Source: Burkholderiales bacterium (GTDB lineage: Bacteria > Pseudomonadota > Gammaproteobacteria > Burkholderiales > SG8-41). From it: a DNA stretch of 64,000 bases. Location of the stretch: contig JAHCAG010000014.1 of assembly GCA_019635015.1 (NCBI GenBank), positions 18,234 through 82,233 of the forward strand, read 5' to 3'. Below the pieces are notes generated by a model. It was not told the DNA's origin, ran no database searches, and worked only from the letters and a program-made list of their open reading frames with translations. The translations under genes and the position numbers were made by a program. Below are positions 34,380 through 45,623 of the stretch, one piece after another (position 1 is the stretch's first letter; the number at the start of each line of letters is the position of its first letter).

Positions 34380-34967
34380 CTATAACTTTCCCTTGGTCGA
34401 CGGCACGCCCTTGACGCGCGGATCGAGTTCCACCGCCATGCGCAGCGCGCGGCCGAAGGCCTTGAACAGCGTCTCCACCTGGTGATGGGCATTGACGCCC
34501 TTGAGGTTGTCGAGGTGCAGCGTGACCGACGCGTGGTTGACGAAACCCTGGAAGAACTCGCGCACCAGGTCGACATCAAAATCGCCGACACGCGCACGCG
34601 TGAACTTGCCGCTCATCTCGAGACCGGGACGGCCGGAGAGGTCGATCACCACGCGCGACAGCGCCTCGTCGAGCGGCACGTAGGCATGGCCGTAACGGCG
34701 CACGCCCTTCTTGTCACCGACGGCTTTCGCGAAGGCCTGGCCCAGCGTGATGCCGATGTCTTCCACGGTGTGGTGGGCATCGATGTGCAGGTCGCCCTTC
34801 GCCTTCACTTCGAGGTCGACCAGGCCGTGACGCGCGATCTGGTCGAGCATGTGGTCGAGGAAGGGCACGCCGCTGGCCAGTTTCGCCTGGCCGCTGCCGT
34901 CGAGATCGAGCTTGACGCTGATCTGCGTCTCCTGGGTGTTGCGGGTGACCTGCGCCTTGCGCGCCAT
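34380..34967 (-). CDS. hisB: imidazoleglycerol-phosphate dehydratase HisB
   Basis: 195 residues, dehydratase domain only (no fused phosphatase). Manganese-binding motifs D-A-H-H-T-V-E-D and N-H-A-S ... N-A-H-H-Q-V-E, and F-L-D-H-M-L-D near residue 36. The histidinol-phosphate phosphatase must be encoded elsewhere. Confidence 0.97.
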   Translation of the reverse strand: MARKAQVTRNTQETQISVKLDLDGSGQAKLASGVPFLDHMLDQIARHGLVDLEVKAKGDLHIDAHHTVEDIGITLGQAFAKAVGDKKGVRRYGHAYVPLDEALSRVVIDLSGRPGLEMSGKFTRARVGDFDVDLVREFFQGFVNHASVTLHLDNLKGVNAHHQVETLFKAFGRALRMAVELDPRVKGVPSTKGKL

Positions 34968-35025
34968 GGCGATTCCGGATCAGTAAGTTGTTGATTGCAG
35001 AGTATAAACCAATTCGGCGCCGACC

Positions 35026-36093
35026 TCAGCCGGGCTTGACGATGGCGCCCAGCGCCTCGATCAGCCCCGCACACTGCTCGTCGGTGCCGACGGTAATGCG
35101 CATGAAGCCGGCAATCCGCTCCGGCTGGCGGAAATGGCGGACGATGATGCTGCGCTCGCGCAGCCGGGCCGCGATGTCGCCGCCGTCACGGCCCGGCAGG
35201 CGCGCGAACACGAAGTTGGCCACCGAGGGCAGCACCTCCAGGCCGAGGCCACGCAGGTCGCTGACCAGTTTTTCCCGGGTCGCGATGACCTTCAGGCACA
35301 TCGCCCGGAAATATTCCTCGTCTTCCATCGCCGCGGTGGCGCCGGCCTGGGCGAAGCGGTCCAGCGGGTAGGAATTGAAGCTGTCCTTGACCCGGGTCAA
35401 TGCCTCGATCAGCTCCGGCTGCCCTATCGCGTAACCGACGCGCAGTCCGGCCAGCGCCCGCGATTTCGACAGCGTGTGCGTGACCAGCAACTGCGGGTAT
35501 CTGGCGACCAGCGGCACCGCAGACTCGCCGCCGAAATCGACATAGGCCTCGTCGATGACCACCACCGAGTCGCGGTTCGCCTGCAGCAGGCGTTCAATCT
35601 CCGCCAGCGGCACGAAGCAGCCGGTCGGCGCATTGGGATTGGGGAAAATGATGCCGCCGTTCGGCTTCAGGTAATCGTCGACGGCGATTTCGAAACGCGC
35701 ATTCAGCGGCAGCTGCTCGTAGCCGATGCCGTAGAGCCCGCAGTACACCGGGTAGAAACTGTAGGTGATGTCCGGAAACAGCAGCGGCCGTTCGTGCTTG
35801 AGCAGGCCGAGAAACACATGGGCCAGCACCTCGTCGGAGCCGTTGCCGACAAACACCTGCTCCGGCGTCACGCCGTGGCGGGCGGCGATCGCCGCGCGCA
35901 GCCGGCCACTGACGGGATCCGGATACAGGCGCAGCGAATCGCCGATTTCGGCCCGCAGCGCCTCCAGCACGCGCCGGCTCGGGCCGTAAGGGCTCTCGTT
36001 GGTGTTGAGCTTGACCAGGTTGGGCAGCTTCGGTTGCTCGCCCGGGACATAGGGCTGCAGCCCGCGCACCACCTCGCTCCAGTAGCGGCTCAT
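35026..36093 (-). CDS. hisC: histidinol-phosphate aminotransferase HisC
   Basis: 355 residues, class II PLP aminotransferase. The Schiff-base lysine is in [22 protein letters not shown] marks the N-terminus and N-P-N-A-P-T-G the substrate loop. It makes histidinol phosphate. Two bases after hisD. Confidence 0.96.
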   Translation of the reverse strand: MSRYWSEVVRGLQPYVPGEQPKLPNLVKLNTNESPYGPSRRVLEALRAEIGDSLRLYPDPVSGRLRAAIAARHGVTPEQVFVGNGSDEVLAHVFLGLLKHERPLLFPDITYSFYPVYCGLYGIGYEQLPLNARFEIAVDDYLKPNGGIIFPNPNAPTGCFVPLAEIERLLQANRDSVVVIDEAYVDFGGESAVPLVARYPQLLVTHTLSKSRALAGLRVGYAIGQPELIEALTRVKDSFNSYPLDRFAQAGATAAMEDEEYFRAMCLKVIATREKLVSDLRGLGLEVLPSVANFVFARLPGRDGGDIAARLRERSIIVRHFRQPERIAGFMRITVGTDEQCAGLIEALGAIVKPG

Positions 36094-36095
36094 GT

Positions 36096-37394
36096 TCAGT
36101 CTTTGCGCCGCAGGCGCAGTTCCGCCGAACGCGCATGCGCCGGCAGTCCCTCGCCGGTCGCCAGCTCGACGGCGATGCGGCCGAGTTTTTCGGCGCCCTC
36201 CGGCGAAACACGGATCACGCTCGAACGTTTCTGGAAATCGTAGACCCCCAGCGGCGACGAAAAACGCGCCGTGCGCGAAGTCGGCAGCACATGGTTGGGC
36301 CCGGCGCAGTAGTCGCCCAGCGCCTCCGAGGTGTAGCGGCCGAGGAATATCGCGCCGGCATGGCGGATTTTCGGCAGCAGGGCTTGGGCATTTTCGACTG
36401 ACAGCTCGAGGTGTTCCGGCGCAATGCGGTTGACCAGCGCGCAGGCCTCTTCGAGGTTGCGCACCAGGATCAGCGCACCGCGTCCGGCGAGCGAGGCCTC
36501 GATCACCGCGCGTCGCGGCATCTCCGGCAGCAGCCTGGTGATGCTCGACTGCACCGCGTCGAGATATTTCGCGTCCGGCGCGAGCAGGATCGACTGCGCC
36601 AGCTCGTCGTGCTCGGCCTGCGAAAAAAGGTCCATCGCCACCCAGTCCGGGTCGGTGCTGCCGTCGCAGACGACGAGGATTTCGGAAGGCCCGGCCACCA
36701 TGTCGATGCCGACCACACCAAACACGCGGCGTTTTGCCGCAGCGACATAAGCATTGCCGGGACCGGTGATCTTGTCGACCTGGGGAATCGTCGCCGTGCC
36801 GTAGGCCAGCGCCGCCACCGCCTGCGCGCCGCCGATGGTGAACACGCGGTCAACGCCGCAGATCGCCGCGGCCGCCAGCACCAGGTCGTTTTTCTCGCCG
36901 CGCGGCGTCGGCACCGTCATGATCACCTCGCCGACACCGGCCACCTTCGCCGGCACCGCGTTCATGATCACCGAGGACGGATAGGCCGCCTTGCCGCCGG
37001 GCACGTAAAGGCCGGCACGGTCGATGGGCGTCACCTGCTGGCCGAGCTCGTTGCCGTCGGCGTCGGTGTAACCCCAGGACGCTGCGCGCTGGTGTTCGTG
37101 ATACTCGCGCACCCGCGCGGCGGCGGCTTCGAGCGCATCCCGGCGCACGGCGGGTATGCGCTTCAGCGCCGCCTGCAGTTCCGCCTGCGGGATTTCCAGT
37201 TCGCCCGGGAACTTCGCGCTGACGCCGTCGAAACGCGCGGTGTATTCAAGCACCGCGGCATCGCCGCGCGCCTTGACGTCGGCCAGTATCGCCGCAACGG
37301 CGGCGTCAACCTGCGGATCCTGCGCCGACTCGAAGGCCAGCAGCTCGGCGAGCCGCGCGTCGAAATCGGCATCGGTGGTGGACAGCCGGCGCAT
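36096..37394 (-). CDS. hisD: histidinol dehydrogenase HisD
   Basis: 432 residues. Family signature region [12 protein letters not shown] and D-L-F-S-Q-A-E-H-D with zinc-binding Gln/His, and catalytic E-H-L-E near residue 325 (I-A-P-E-H-L-E-L). It oxidises histidinol to histidine in two NAD-dependent steps. Separated by two bases from hisG and hisC. Confidence 0.97.
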   Translation of the reverse strand: MRRLSTTDADFDARLAELLAFESAQDPQVDAAVAAILADVKARGDAAVLEYTARFDGVSAKFPGELEIPQAELQAALKRIPAVRRDALEAAAARVREYHEHQRAASWGYTDADGNELGQQVTPIDRAGLYVPGGKAAYPSSVIMNAVPAKVAGVGEVIMTVPTPRGEKNDLVLAAAAICGVDRVFTIGGAQAVAALAYGTATIPQVDKITGPGNAYVAAAKRRVFGVVGIDMVAGPSEILVVCDGSTDPDWVAMDLFSQAEHDELAQSILLAPDAKYLDAVQSSITRLLPEMPRRAVIEASLAGRGALILVRNLEEACALVNRIAPEHLELSVENAQALLPKIRHAGAIFLGRYTSEALGDYCAGPNHVLPTSRTARFSSPLGVYDFQKRSSVIRVSPEGAEKLGRIAVELATGEGLPAHARSAELRLRRKD

Positions 37395-37396
37395 GA

Positions 37397-38044
37397 TCAG
37401 CCTGCCGGGGCGGAGACGGCGCGGGAGAAGGCGTCGATCAGCGGCTGGATCATCGCGCGTTTGACCTTCAGCGCTGCCTGGTTGACCACCAGGCGCGAAC
37501 TGACCGGCGCGATTTCCTCCACCGCGACCAGGTTGTTGGCCTTCAGCGTGCCGCCGGTGCTGACCAGGTCGACGATGGCATCGGCCAGGCCGACCAGCGG
37601 CGCGAGTTCCATCGAACCGTAGAGTTTGATCAGGTCGACATGCATGCCCTTCGCCGCGAAGTGTTCGCGCGCGGTCTGCACGTACTTGGTGGCGACCTTG
37701 AGCCGCGCGCCCTGGCGCACCGCAGCGGAGTAATCGAAGTCCCGGCGCACGGCGACCATCATCCGGCAGCGGGCGATGTTCAGGTCCAGCGGCTGGTAGA
37801 GTCCGGCGCTGCCGTGTTCATCGAGCACATCCTTGCCGGCGACGCCGAGGTCGGCACCGCCGTACTGGACATAGGTCGGCACGTCGCTGGCGCGGACGAT
37901 GATCAGGCGCACTTCGCGGCGGTTGGTGGCGAGGATCAGCTTGCGCGAGGACTCGGGATTTTCGCGCGCAACGATGCCCGCCGCCTTCAGCAACGGCACG
38001 GTTTCGTCGAAAATGCGGCCCTTGGACAGGGCAATGGTGATCAT
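37397..38044 (-). CDS. hisG: ATP phosphoribosyltransferase HisG, short form
   Basis: 215 residues, the short HisG type without the regulatory C-terminal domain: I-A-L-S-K-G-R-I start, [14 protein letters not shown], and the PRPP loop V-D-L-V-S-T-G-G-T. Short forms need HisZ, which is not in the window. It begins the his operon; a TACAAT -10-like sequence lies on the minus strand at 38123-38118, 74 bases before the ATG, without a clear -35. Confidence 0.96.
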   Translation of the reverse strand: MITIALSKGRIFDETVPLLKAAGIVARENPESSRKLILATNRREVRLIIVRASDVPTYVQYGGADLGVAGKDVLDEHGSAGLYQPLDLNIARCRMMVAVRRDFDYSAAVRQGARLKVATKYVQTAREHFAAKGMHVDLIKLYGSMELAPLVGLADAIVDLVSTGGTLKANNLVAVEEIAPVSSRLVVNQAALKVKRAMIQPLIDAFSRAVSAPAG

Positions 38045-38217
38045 GGCGGAACGGGCGGCAATATTGCGTTGATTTCGCGTCGAGAACGCCGGCGCGCAGG
38101 CGCGCGGAAAGCGATGAATTGTAACGCATTTCCCCGGCGACCCGGCCCGCCCGCGGTTTCCCGCCGCGGCCGCAGCGGTTACACTCCGGACTGACCCGCT
38201 CCCTTGTTTTCCCGGCC

Positions 38218-39021
38218 ATGACCACCGACAACATCGTAGACATCCGCAACCTCGCGTTCTCCTACGGCAGCCACGAGATCTTCAAGTCCGTCAGCCTGAC
38301 CATCCCGCGCGGCAAGGTCGTCGGCATCATGGGCGCCAGCGGCTGCGGCAAGTCAACGCTGCTGCGGCTGATCGGTGCCCAGCTGCGGCCCGCCCGCGGC
38401 ACGGTCACGGTGCTCGGGCAGGACATCCACAGCCTTGATCACGATGCACTCTACCGGATGCGCCGGAAGATGGGCATGCAGTTCCAGCAGGGGGGTCTGT
38501 TCACCGACTTGTCGGTGTTCGAGAACATCGCCTTCCCGATGCGCGAGAAAAGCACCCTGCCGGAAGACATGATCAATGACCTGGTGCTGATGAAACTCAA
38601 TGCCGTCGGCCTGCGCGGCGCGGCGAAGCTGATGCCCTCGGAATGTTCCGGCGGCATGGTGCGCCGGGTGGGTCTCGCGCGTGCGATCGCACTTGATCCG
38701 GACCTGATCATGTACGACGAACCCTTTGCCGGCCTCGACCCGATTTCCTGCAACGTCGTCGGCAAGCTGATCCGGCGACTGAACGACGCGCTCGGCGTGA
38801 CCTCGATCGTGGTGTCCTATGACGCCCAGGAATCGCTGCGCTGCATCGACTATGTCTATTTCCTCGCCGACGGCGAGGTCGTCGCCCAGGGCACGACCGA
38901 AGAAGTGCGGAACTCCGCCGATCCCTTCGTCAAGCAGTTCATCAAGGGTCTGCCCGACGGTCCTGTGCCCTTCCATTACCGGCAGCAGGCTTATGCCGCA
39001 GATCTTGATCTGCCGGCATAA
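38218..39021 (+). CDS. orphan MlaF-like ABC ATPase with altered H-loop
   Basis: 267 residues, closely resembling the MlaF of the window (44665-45492): [18 protein letters not shown] and [13 protein letters not shown] are shared nearly word for word. Walker A (G-A-S-G-C-G-K-S-T) and Walker B with its Glu are intact. The signature is C-S-G-G-M instead of L-S-G-G-M, and the H-loop reads V-V-S-Y-D-A-Q, so the catalytic switch His is replaced by Tyr (MlaF has V-V-T-H-D-V-Q). No permease gene accompanies it. Inserted between hisG and murA on the opposite strand, divergent from hisG. Confidence 0.88.
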   Translation: MTTDNIVDIRNLAFSYGSHEIFKSVSLTIPRGKVVGIMGASGCGKSTLLRLIGAQLRPARGTVTVLGQDIHSLDHDALYRMRRKMGMQFQQGGLFTDLSVFENIAFPMREKSTLPEDMINDLVLMKLNAVGLRGAAKLMPSECSGGMVRRVGLARAIALDPDLIMYDEPFAGLDPISCNVVGKLIRRLNDALGVTSIVVSYDAQESLRCIDYVYFLADGEVVAQGTTEEVRNSADPFVKQFIKGLPDGPVPFHYRQQAYAADLDLPA

Positions 39022-39022
39022 A

Positions 39023-39045
39023 TATCAAATAAAATCAAATACTTG
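39023..39045 (-). repeat. AT-rich dispersed element, copy C
   Basis: On the minus strand CAAGTATTTGATTTTATTTG, continuing ATA, in the 30-bp gap between the convergent stops of the MlaF-like gene and murA. It carries the full AAGTATTTGATTTTATT core shared with copies A and B. Confidence 0.6.
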
Positions 39046-39051
39046 CGGAAT

Positions 39052-40320
<1,269 letters not shown>

Positions 40321-40322
40321 TT

Positions 40323-40433
40323 AGCCACAGAGGGCACAGAGAACACAGAGAAAAACAAAAACAATGTGGGGGATGCTGCGTTCGCCGGCATCCCGGGGGT
40401 TGCTCTCTGTGCCCTCTATGACCTCTGTGGCTC
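40323..40433. repeat. CACAGAG inverted repeat with 9-bp period
   Basis: Three CACAGAG units at 40326, 40335 and 40344 (exact 9-base period) face three CTCTGTG-type units at 40405, 40414 (CTCTATG) and 40423, with flanking AGCCACAGAG/CTCTGTGGCT. The arms of about 28 bases are separated by about 50 bases. It fills the ibaG-murA gap and would form a long hairpin in that mRNA. The arms belong to a repeat motif that I remember seeing widely in proteobacterial genomes. Confidence 0.75.
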
Positions 40434-40444
40434 AAGGTTTGGTT

Positions 40445-40684
40445 TTAAGAATTTTCAGCCCACTGTTCCGGCGTCAGGGTTCTCATCGACAGCGCGTGGA
40501 TTTCCTCGCGCATGCGGTCGCCCAGCGCCCGGTACACCAGCTGATGCTGCTGGACCTTGTTTTTGCCCTGGAATGCGGCGCTGACGATCACCGCCTCCCA
40601 GTGATGGCCGTCGCCGGCGACCTCGACATGCACGCAGTCGAGCCCTGCCTCGATGGATTGCCTGATGCTGTCCGGAGTAACCAT
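40445..40684 (-). CDS. ibaG: BolA-family protein IbaG
   Basis: 79 residues with the BolA fold: a variable first helix, V-H-V-E-V-A-G-D-G-H-H-W-E-A, the helix-turn-like Q-Q-H-Q-L-V-Y-R-A-L and terminal I-H-A-L-S-M-R-T-L-T-P-E-Q-W. Members pair with monothiol glutaredoxins in iron-sulfur traffic. Position before murA and after the mla genes matches E. coli ibaG. The ATG at 40684 has AAGGA nine bases upstream; an ATG 18 bases earlier is possible. Confidence 0.92.
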   Translation of the reverse strand: MVTPDSIRQSIEAGLDCVHVEVAGDGHHWEAVIVSAAFQGKNKVQQHQLVYRALGDRMREEIHALSMRTLTPEQWAENS

Positions 40685-40714
40685 GTTCTCAGTCCTTGTC
40701 ATGCGATGCCGCGC

Positions 40715-41470
40715 TCAGTGGCGCAGCTTGTAGCCCGATTTGAGCAATCCCAGCGTCAGCCATGATAAGGCGATGAAACTGCCCCCGACAATCGCCAGGC
40801 TCAGCCACGGCGAGGTGTCCGACGCGCCGAAGAAGCCGTAGCGGAAGCCATCGATCATGTAGAACACCGGATTCAGGTGCGACGCCGCCTGCCAGAACGC
40901 GGGCAGCGACTGGATCGAATAAAACACCCCCGACAGGAAAGTCAGCGGCAGGATGATGAAGTTGGTGAACGCCGCCAGCTGGTCGATCTTGTCGGCATGG
41001 ATGCCGGCGACGATGCCCAGCGTCCCCATCACCGCGCTGCCGCAGAGGCCGAACAGCAGCACCCACCACGGATGGGCGATGGTCACGCCGGTGAACCACA
41101 GCGTCACCAGCAGCACGCCGGCGCCGACCACCACGCCGCGGGCCATGGCAGCGAGCAGGTAGGCCAGGAAAAATTCGCGGTGCGACAGCGGCGGCAGCAG
41201 CACGAACACGATGTTGCCGGTCATTTTCGACTGCATCAGGCTCGACGAGGTGTTGGCGAAGGCATTCTGCAACACCGACATCATCGCCAGGCCCGGCACC
41301 AGAAAGGCGATGTAATTCACCCCGGGAAAAACCTCGACCCGGTCGCGCAGCGCGTGGCCGAACACCAGCAGGTAGAGCAGCGCGGTGAGCACCGGCGCCA
41401 GCACCGTCTGCAGGCCGACCTTCCAGAAGCGCAGCCACTCCTTGTAGAACAGCGTGTAAAAACCGCTCAT
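40715..41470 (-). CDS. ABC-2 type exporter permease
   Basis: 251 residues, six hydrophobic helices, ABC-2 signature in N-P-V-F-Y-M-I-D-G-F-R-Y-G-F and L-T-F-L-S-G-V-F-Y. Forms an exporter with the ATPase encoded just upstream (14-bp gap). The pair is a regular part of the betaproteobacterial mla-ibaG-murA region; its substrate is not established. Start ATG 41470. Confidence 0.92.
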   Translation of the reverse strand: MSGFYTLFYKEWLRFWKVGLQTVLAPVLTALLYLLVFGHALRDRVEVFPGVNYIAFLVPGLAMMSVLQNAFANTSSSLMQSKMTGNIVFVLLPPLSHREFFLAYLLAAMARGVVVGAGVLLVTLWFTGVTIAHPWWVLLFGLCGSAVMGTLGIVAGIHADKIDQLAAFTNFIILPLTFLSGVFYSIQSLPAFWQAASHLNPVFYMIDGFRYGFFGASDTSPWLSLAIVGGSFIALSWLTLGLLKSGYKLRH

Positions 41471-41484
41471 CGCGCCATGTCCCG

Positions 41485-42384
<900 letters not shown>

Positions 42385-42440
42385 TCGTATCGGGCGGAGG
42401 CGCCGCGGGCGCGGCGGCGCGGGGGAATTTTTATTCCGTT

Positions 42441-42722
42441 CTATTCCGCGCCGACCAGTTCGGTGACGCCGTAGAGCCGCGCCAGGCTTTTCAGGTTGCC
42501 GGGCAGGTTGACGTAACGGATGCTGTGTCCGCCGGCCAGCGCCGCGCGGCGCCACTCGAACAGCAGGCTGACCGCCGCCGAATCGACCTCGGTGACGCCG
42601 GAAAGGTCGAGCGTCACCTCCTGTGCGGTGAACAGCCGCAGGCCGTCCTCGCGCAATGCGAGGGCGGTTTCGAGGTTGACGGCGCCCTTCAGCGTGCAGC
42701 GCCCGTCCTTGCATTCGATCAT
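42441..42722 (-). CDS. mlaB: STAS-domain protein MlaB
   Basis: 93 residues with the STAS fold: L-D-L-S-G-V-T-E-V-D-S-A-A-V-S-L-L-F-E-W, the conserved D-S-A loop corresponding to the phosphorylatable Ser of anti-anti-sigma factors. MlaB stabilises the MlaFE ATPase-permease complex. Its start overlaps the mlaC stop by four bases. Confidence 0.93.
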   Translation of the reverse strand: MIECKDGRCTLKGAVNLETALALREDGLRLFTAQEVTLDLSGVTEVDSAAVSLLFEWRRAALAGGHSIRYVNLPGNLKSLARLYGVTELVGAE

Positions 42723-43336
42723 TTTGCCTGCGCCACCAGCGCGCGGTTCTTGTCGCGCAACGACGCGATCAGCCCGTCGACGCCGCCCTTGCGGATCTCG
42801 CTGTTGAAGGTGCTGCGGTAGTTCTCGACCAGGCTGATGCCGCCGATCTTGACGTTGTAGACCTTCCAGCCGGCATCGGTTTTTTCCATGCCGTAGTCGA
42901 CCTGCACCGGCTCGCCGCCGCCGGACTGGCGCACCAGCGAACGCACGGTGACGTCATTGTCGTCGTCGGCCAGTTTCAGCGGCCGGTATTCGATCTTCTG
43001 GTCCTTGAACAGCGCCAGCGAGGCGGTGTAGGTCTGCACCAGCAGCGCGCGGAATTCCGCGGTCAGCGCCTTGCGCTGCTCGGCGTTCGCCGCGCTCCAG
43101 TTCCTGCCCAGCGCGAGTCGGGTCATGCCGGTGAAGTTGAAATGCGGCGCGATTTTGGCTTCGATCAGATCGCGCGCCTTCTTCTGGTTGCCAGCCTGGA
43201 TGTCCTTGTCGGCACGCAGCACGGCGATCACCTCGTCGGTGACCGTGCGCGCCAGAACGTCGGGCGGCGTCGCCGCGACCGCGGGAGTCACGCCAGTAAA
43301 TGACAAAAAAATCAATAAAAACAAATACTTATTCAT
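42719..43336 (-). CDS. mlaC: phospholipid-binding periplasmic protein MlaC
   Basis: 205 residues. Signal peptide N-K-Y-L-F-L-L-I-F-L-S-F-T-G ending A-V-A, then MlaC/Ttg2D domain: H-F-N-F-T-G-M-T-R-L-A-L-G and R-S-L-V-R, and N-Y-R-S-T-F at the C-terminus. It shuttles phospholipids between outer-membrane MlaA and inner-membrane MlaFEDB. The codons for its signal peptide are an AT-rich dispersed repeat (copy D). ATG 43336 is chosen over an ORF extension into a non-coding leader. Confidence 0.94.
   Translation of the reverse strand: MNKYLFLLIFLSFTGVTPAVAATPPDVLARTVTDEVIAVLRADKDIQAGNQKKARDLIEAKIAPHFNFTGMTRLALGRNWSAANAEQRKALTAEFRALLVQTYTASLALFKDQKIEYRPLKLADDDNDVTVRSLVRQSGGGEPVQVDYGMEKTDAGWKVYNVKIGGISLVENYRSTFNSEIRKGGVDGLIASLRDKNRALVAQAK
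43301..43333 (-). repeat. AT-rich dispersed element, copy D, inside mlaC
   Basis: On the minus strand AATAAGTATTTGTTTTTATT, then GATTTTTTTGTC. It differs at one base from copy B over a 28-base core, but here it is read as codons 2-12 of mlaC (N-K-Y-L-F-L-L-I-F-L-S). The MlaC hydrophobic signal core is thus encoded by the repeat. Confidence 0.6.
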
Positions 43337-43394
43337 ATCACACCATCGCTCCCTGACATCGAGTCGCAATCATCACATTGTCCCGCTTGCCGCT

Positions 43395-43868
43395 CTATTT
43401 GTTCGCCGTCCCGCCCTCGGCCGCCTTGTCGAACAGGAACTGGCTGATCAGCTTTTCCAGCACCACCGCCGACTGCGTCAGCCGGATGTTGTCGCCGGCC
43501 TTCAGCATCTGGTCGTCGCCGCCGCCCTCGAGCCCGATGTACTGCTCGCCGAGCAGGCCCGAGGTCAGGATCGAGGCCGTGGTGTCCTTCGGAAACTGGT
43601 AGGTCTTTTCGACCGCCATCGTCACCTTCGCGGTGAAGCGCTCGTTGTTGAAGCTGATCGCCGTCACGCGGCCGACCACGACGCCGGCGCTCTTGACCGG
43701 CGCCCGCGGCTTCAGCCCGCCGATGTTGTCGAAGTTGGCGGTGATCGCGTAGGTCTCACCGCCGCCCATGCTCGACATGTTGCCGACCTTGAACGCCAGG
43801 ACCACCAGCGCGGCGACGCCCGCGACGACGAACAGGCCCACCCACAAATCCAGCATCGATCGTTCCAT
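43395..43868 (-). CDS. mlaD: MlaD, MCE-domain lipid-binding protein
   Basis: 157 residues: one N-terminal membrane helix (L-W-V-G-L-F-V-V-A-G-V-A-A-L), then a single MCE domain with N-F-D-N-I-G-G-L-K-P-R-A-P-V-K and G-L-L-G-E-Q-Y-I-G-L-E-G-G-G. It forms a hexameric ring with MlaE in the inner membrane. Fifty-eight bases separate it from mlaC; mlaA, often found here, is missing. Confidence 0.95.
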   Translation of the reverse strand: MERSMLDLWVGLFVVAGVAALVVLAFKVGNMSSMGGGETYAITANFDNIGGLKPRAPVKSAGVVVGRVTAISFNNERFTAKVTMAVEKTYQFPKDTTASILTSGLLGEQYIGLEGGGDDQMLKAGDNIRLTQSAVVLEKLISQFLFDKAAEGGTANK

Positions 43869-43880
43869 TAGGCACCCACC

Positions 43881-44675
43881 TTAAACACCACTGAACATGA
43901 AAGAGGTCAGGATGAAGTCCAGACCGAGTATCGCCAGCGACGACGTTACCACGGTGCGCGTGGTCGCGCCCGAGACGCCCTCCGCCGTCGGCGGCGCGTC
44001 ATAGCCCTCGAACAGCGCGATCCAGGTCACCGCGACGCCGAACACGAAGCTCTTGATCACGCCGTTCACGATGTCCTCGCGCACGTCCACCGCGCCCTGC
44101 ATCTGCGACCAGAACGAGCCTTCGTCGACACCGATCAGCACCACACCGACGACGTAGCCGCCGAACACGCCCATCGCGCTGAACATCGCCGCCAGCAGCG
44201 GCATCGAAATGACCCCCGCCCAGAAGCGCGGCGCCACCACGCGGGCCACCGGATCGACCGCCATCATCTCCATCGCCGACAGCTGCTCGGTCGCCTTCAT
44301 CAGGCCGATTTCCGCGGTCATCGCCGAGCCGGCGCGGCTCGCGAACAGCAGCGCCGACACCACCGGCCCGAGTTCCCGCACCAGCGACAGCGCCACCAGC
44401 ACGCCGAGCGCCGATTCCGAGCCGTAGGTGGTCAGCGTCTGATAACCCTGCAGGCCCAGCACCATGCCGACGAACAGCCCCGACACCAGGATGATGATCA
44501 GCGACAGCACGCCGGTGTAGTACAGCTCGCGCACGACCAGCCGCGGCCGGGCGAGGCAGGTGCCGGAATGGGCGATGGTCAGGCCGATGAAGCGCGTCGC
44601 ATAGCCGAGGCGCAGCACGTTGTCGATAGCCCTGGCGCCGATGCCGCGCACCGTCGGCAGCGATCTATGCGGCAC
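43881..44675 (-). CDS. mlaE: MlaE, permease of the phospholipid transporter
   Basis: 264 residues, five to six helices, DUF140/MlaE signatures [20 protein letters not shown] and [13 protein letters not shown]. Start GTG 44675 overlaps the mlaF stop by eleven bases. Forms MlaFEDB with the neighbours. Confidence 0.94.
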   Translation of the reverse strand: MPHRSLPTVRGIGARAIDNVLRLGYATRFIGLTIAHSGTCLARPRLVVRELYYTGVLSLIIILVSGLFVGMVLGLQGYQTLTTYGSESALGVLVALSLVRELGPVVSALLFASRAGSAMTAEIGLMKATEQLSAMEMMAVDPVARVVAPRFWAGVISMPLLAAMFSAMGVFGGYVVGVVLIGVDEGSFWSQMQGAVDVREDIVNGVIKSFVFGVAVTWIALFEGYDAPPTAEGVSGATTRTVVTSSLAILGLDFILTSFMFSGV

Positions 44676-45492
44676 GGCGCCCCCTTCCGTCGCGGCCCAT
44701 CCTCAGCTCCGCCGCGTAGTCTCCGCTGGGATACTGGTAGGCGACCGGGCCCTCCGCCTCGCCGTGCACGAACTGCCGCACCAGCGGGTCGGTGTTGGCG
44801 CGCAGCTCTTCCGGCGTGCCCTGCGCCTTCATCCGGCCGTCGGACAGGTAATACACGTAATCCACCACATCGAGCGCCTCCTGCACGTCATGGGTCACCA
44901 CCAGCGAAGTCGTGCCCAGCGTGTCGTTCAGTTCGCGGACCAGGTTCGCGATCACGCCCAGCGAAATCGGATCCAGCCCGGTGAAGGGTTCGTCGTACAT
45001 CATGATCATCGGGTCGAGCGCGATCGCCCGCGCCAGCGCCACCCGCCGCGCCATGCCGCCGGAGAGCTCCCCCGGCATCAGCTTCGCCGCGCCGCGCAGG
45101 CCCACCGCATGCAGCTTCATCATCACCAGGTCGCGGATCATGCTCTCCGGCAGCCCGGTATGCTCGCGCATCTGGAAGGCGACGTTGTCGTAGACGGACA
45201 GGTCCGTGAACAGCGCGCCGAACTGGAACAGCATGCCCATGCGCCGGCGCATCCGGTAGATGCCCTGCTGGTCGAGCGCGCTGGTCGACTCCCCGTCCAC
45301 CCAGACTTCGCCCGAGGTCGGTTTCATCACCCCGCCGATCAGCCGCAGCAGCGTGGTCTTGCCCGAGCCGCTGATGCCCATCAGCGCGACGACCTTGCCG
45401 CGCGGAATGGTCATGTTGATGCCGGTCAGGATCGGACGCCGCCCGTAGGCGAAGTTCACATCCTTGATTTCGATCAGGGTGTCGGATGCCAC
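44665..45492 (-). CDS. mlaF: MlaF, ATPase of the phospholipid transporter
   Basis: 275 residues with complete ATPase motifs: Walker [10 protein letters not shown], signature L-S-G-G-M, Walker B M-M-Y-D-E-P-F and H-loop V-V-T-H-D-V-Q with an intact His. A C-terminal tail interacts with a neighbouring subunit in known MlaF. Start GTG 45492. First gene of the mlaFEDCB operon. The contrast with the His-lacking copy at 38218 is discussed there. Confidence 0.95.
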   Translation of the reverse strand: MASDTLIEIKDVNFAYGRRPILTGINMTIPRGKVVALMGISGSGKTTLLRLIGGVMKPTSGEVWVDGESTSALDQQGIYRMRRRMGMLFQFGALFTDLSVYDNVAFQMREHTGLPESMIRDLVMMKLHAVGLRGAAKLMPGELSGGMARRVALARAIALDPMIMMYDEPFTGLDPISLGVIANLVRELNDTLGTTSLVVTHDVQEALDVVDYVYYLSDGRMKAQGTPEELRANTDPLVRQFVHGEAEGPVAYQYPSGDYAAELRMGRDGRGRRAA

Positions 45493-45623
45493 GGACGGGC
45501 CGTCGTCGCTGCAAGTAAAGTGCGGATTCTAAACGAGAACGGCGGCGCGGCCCAAGGCGCCGCCGATTTGGCCGGCAGCGGCCGCGGCTGGCATCATGCG
45601 CCATTGCACCCGCAACCCATGCC

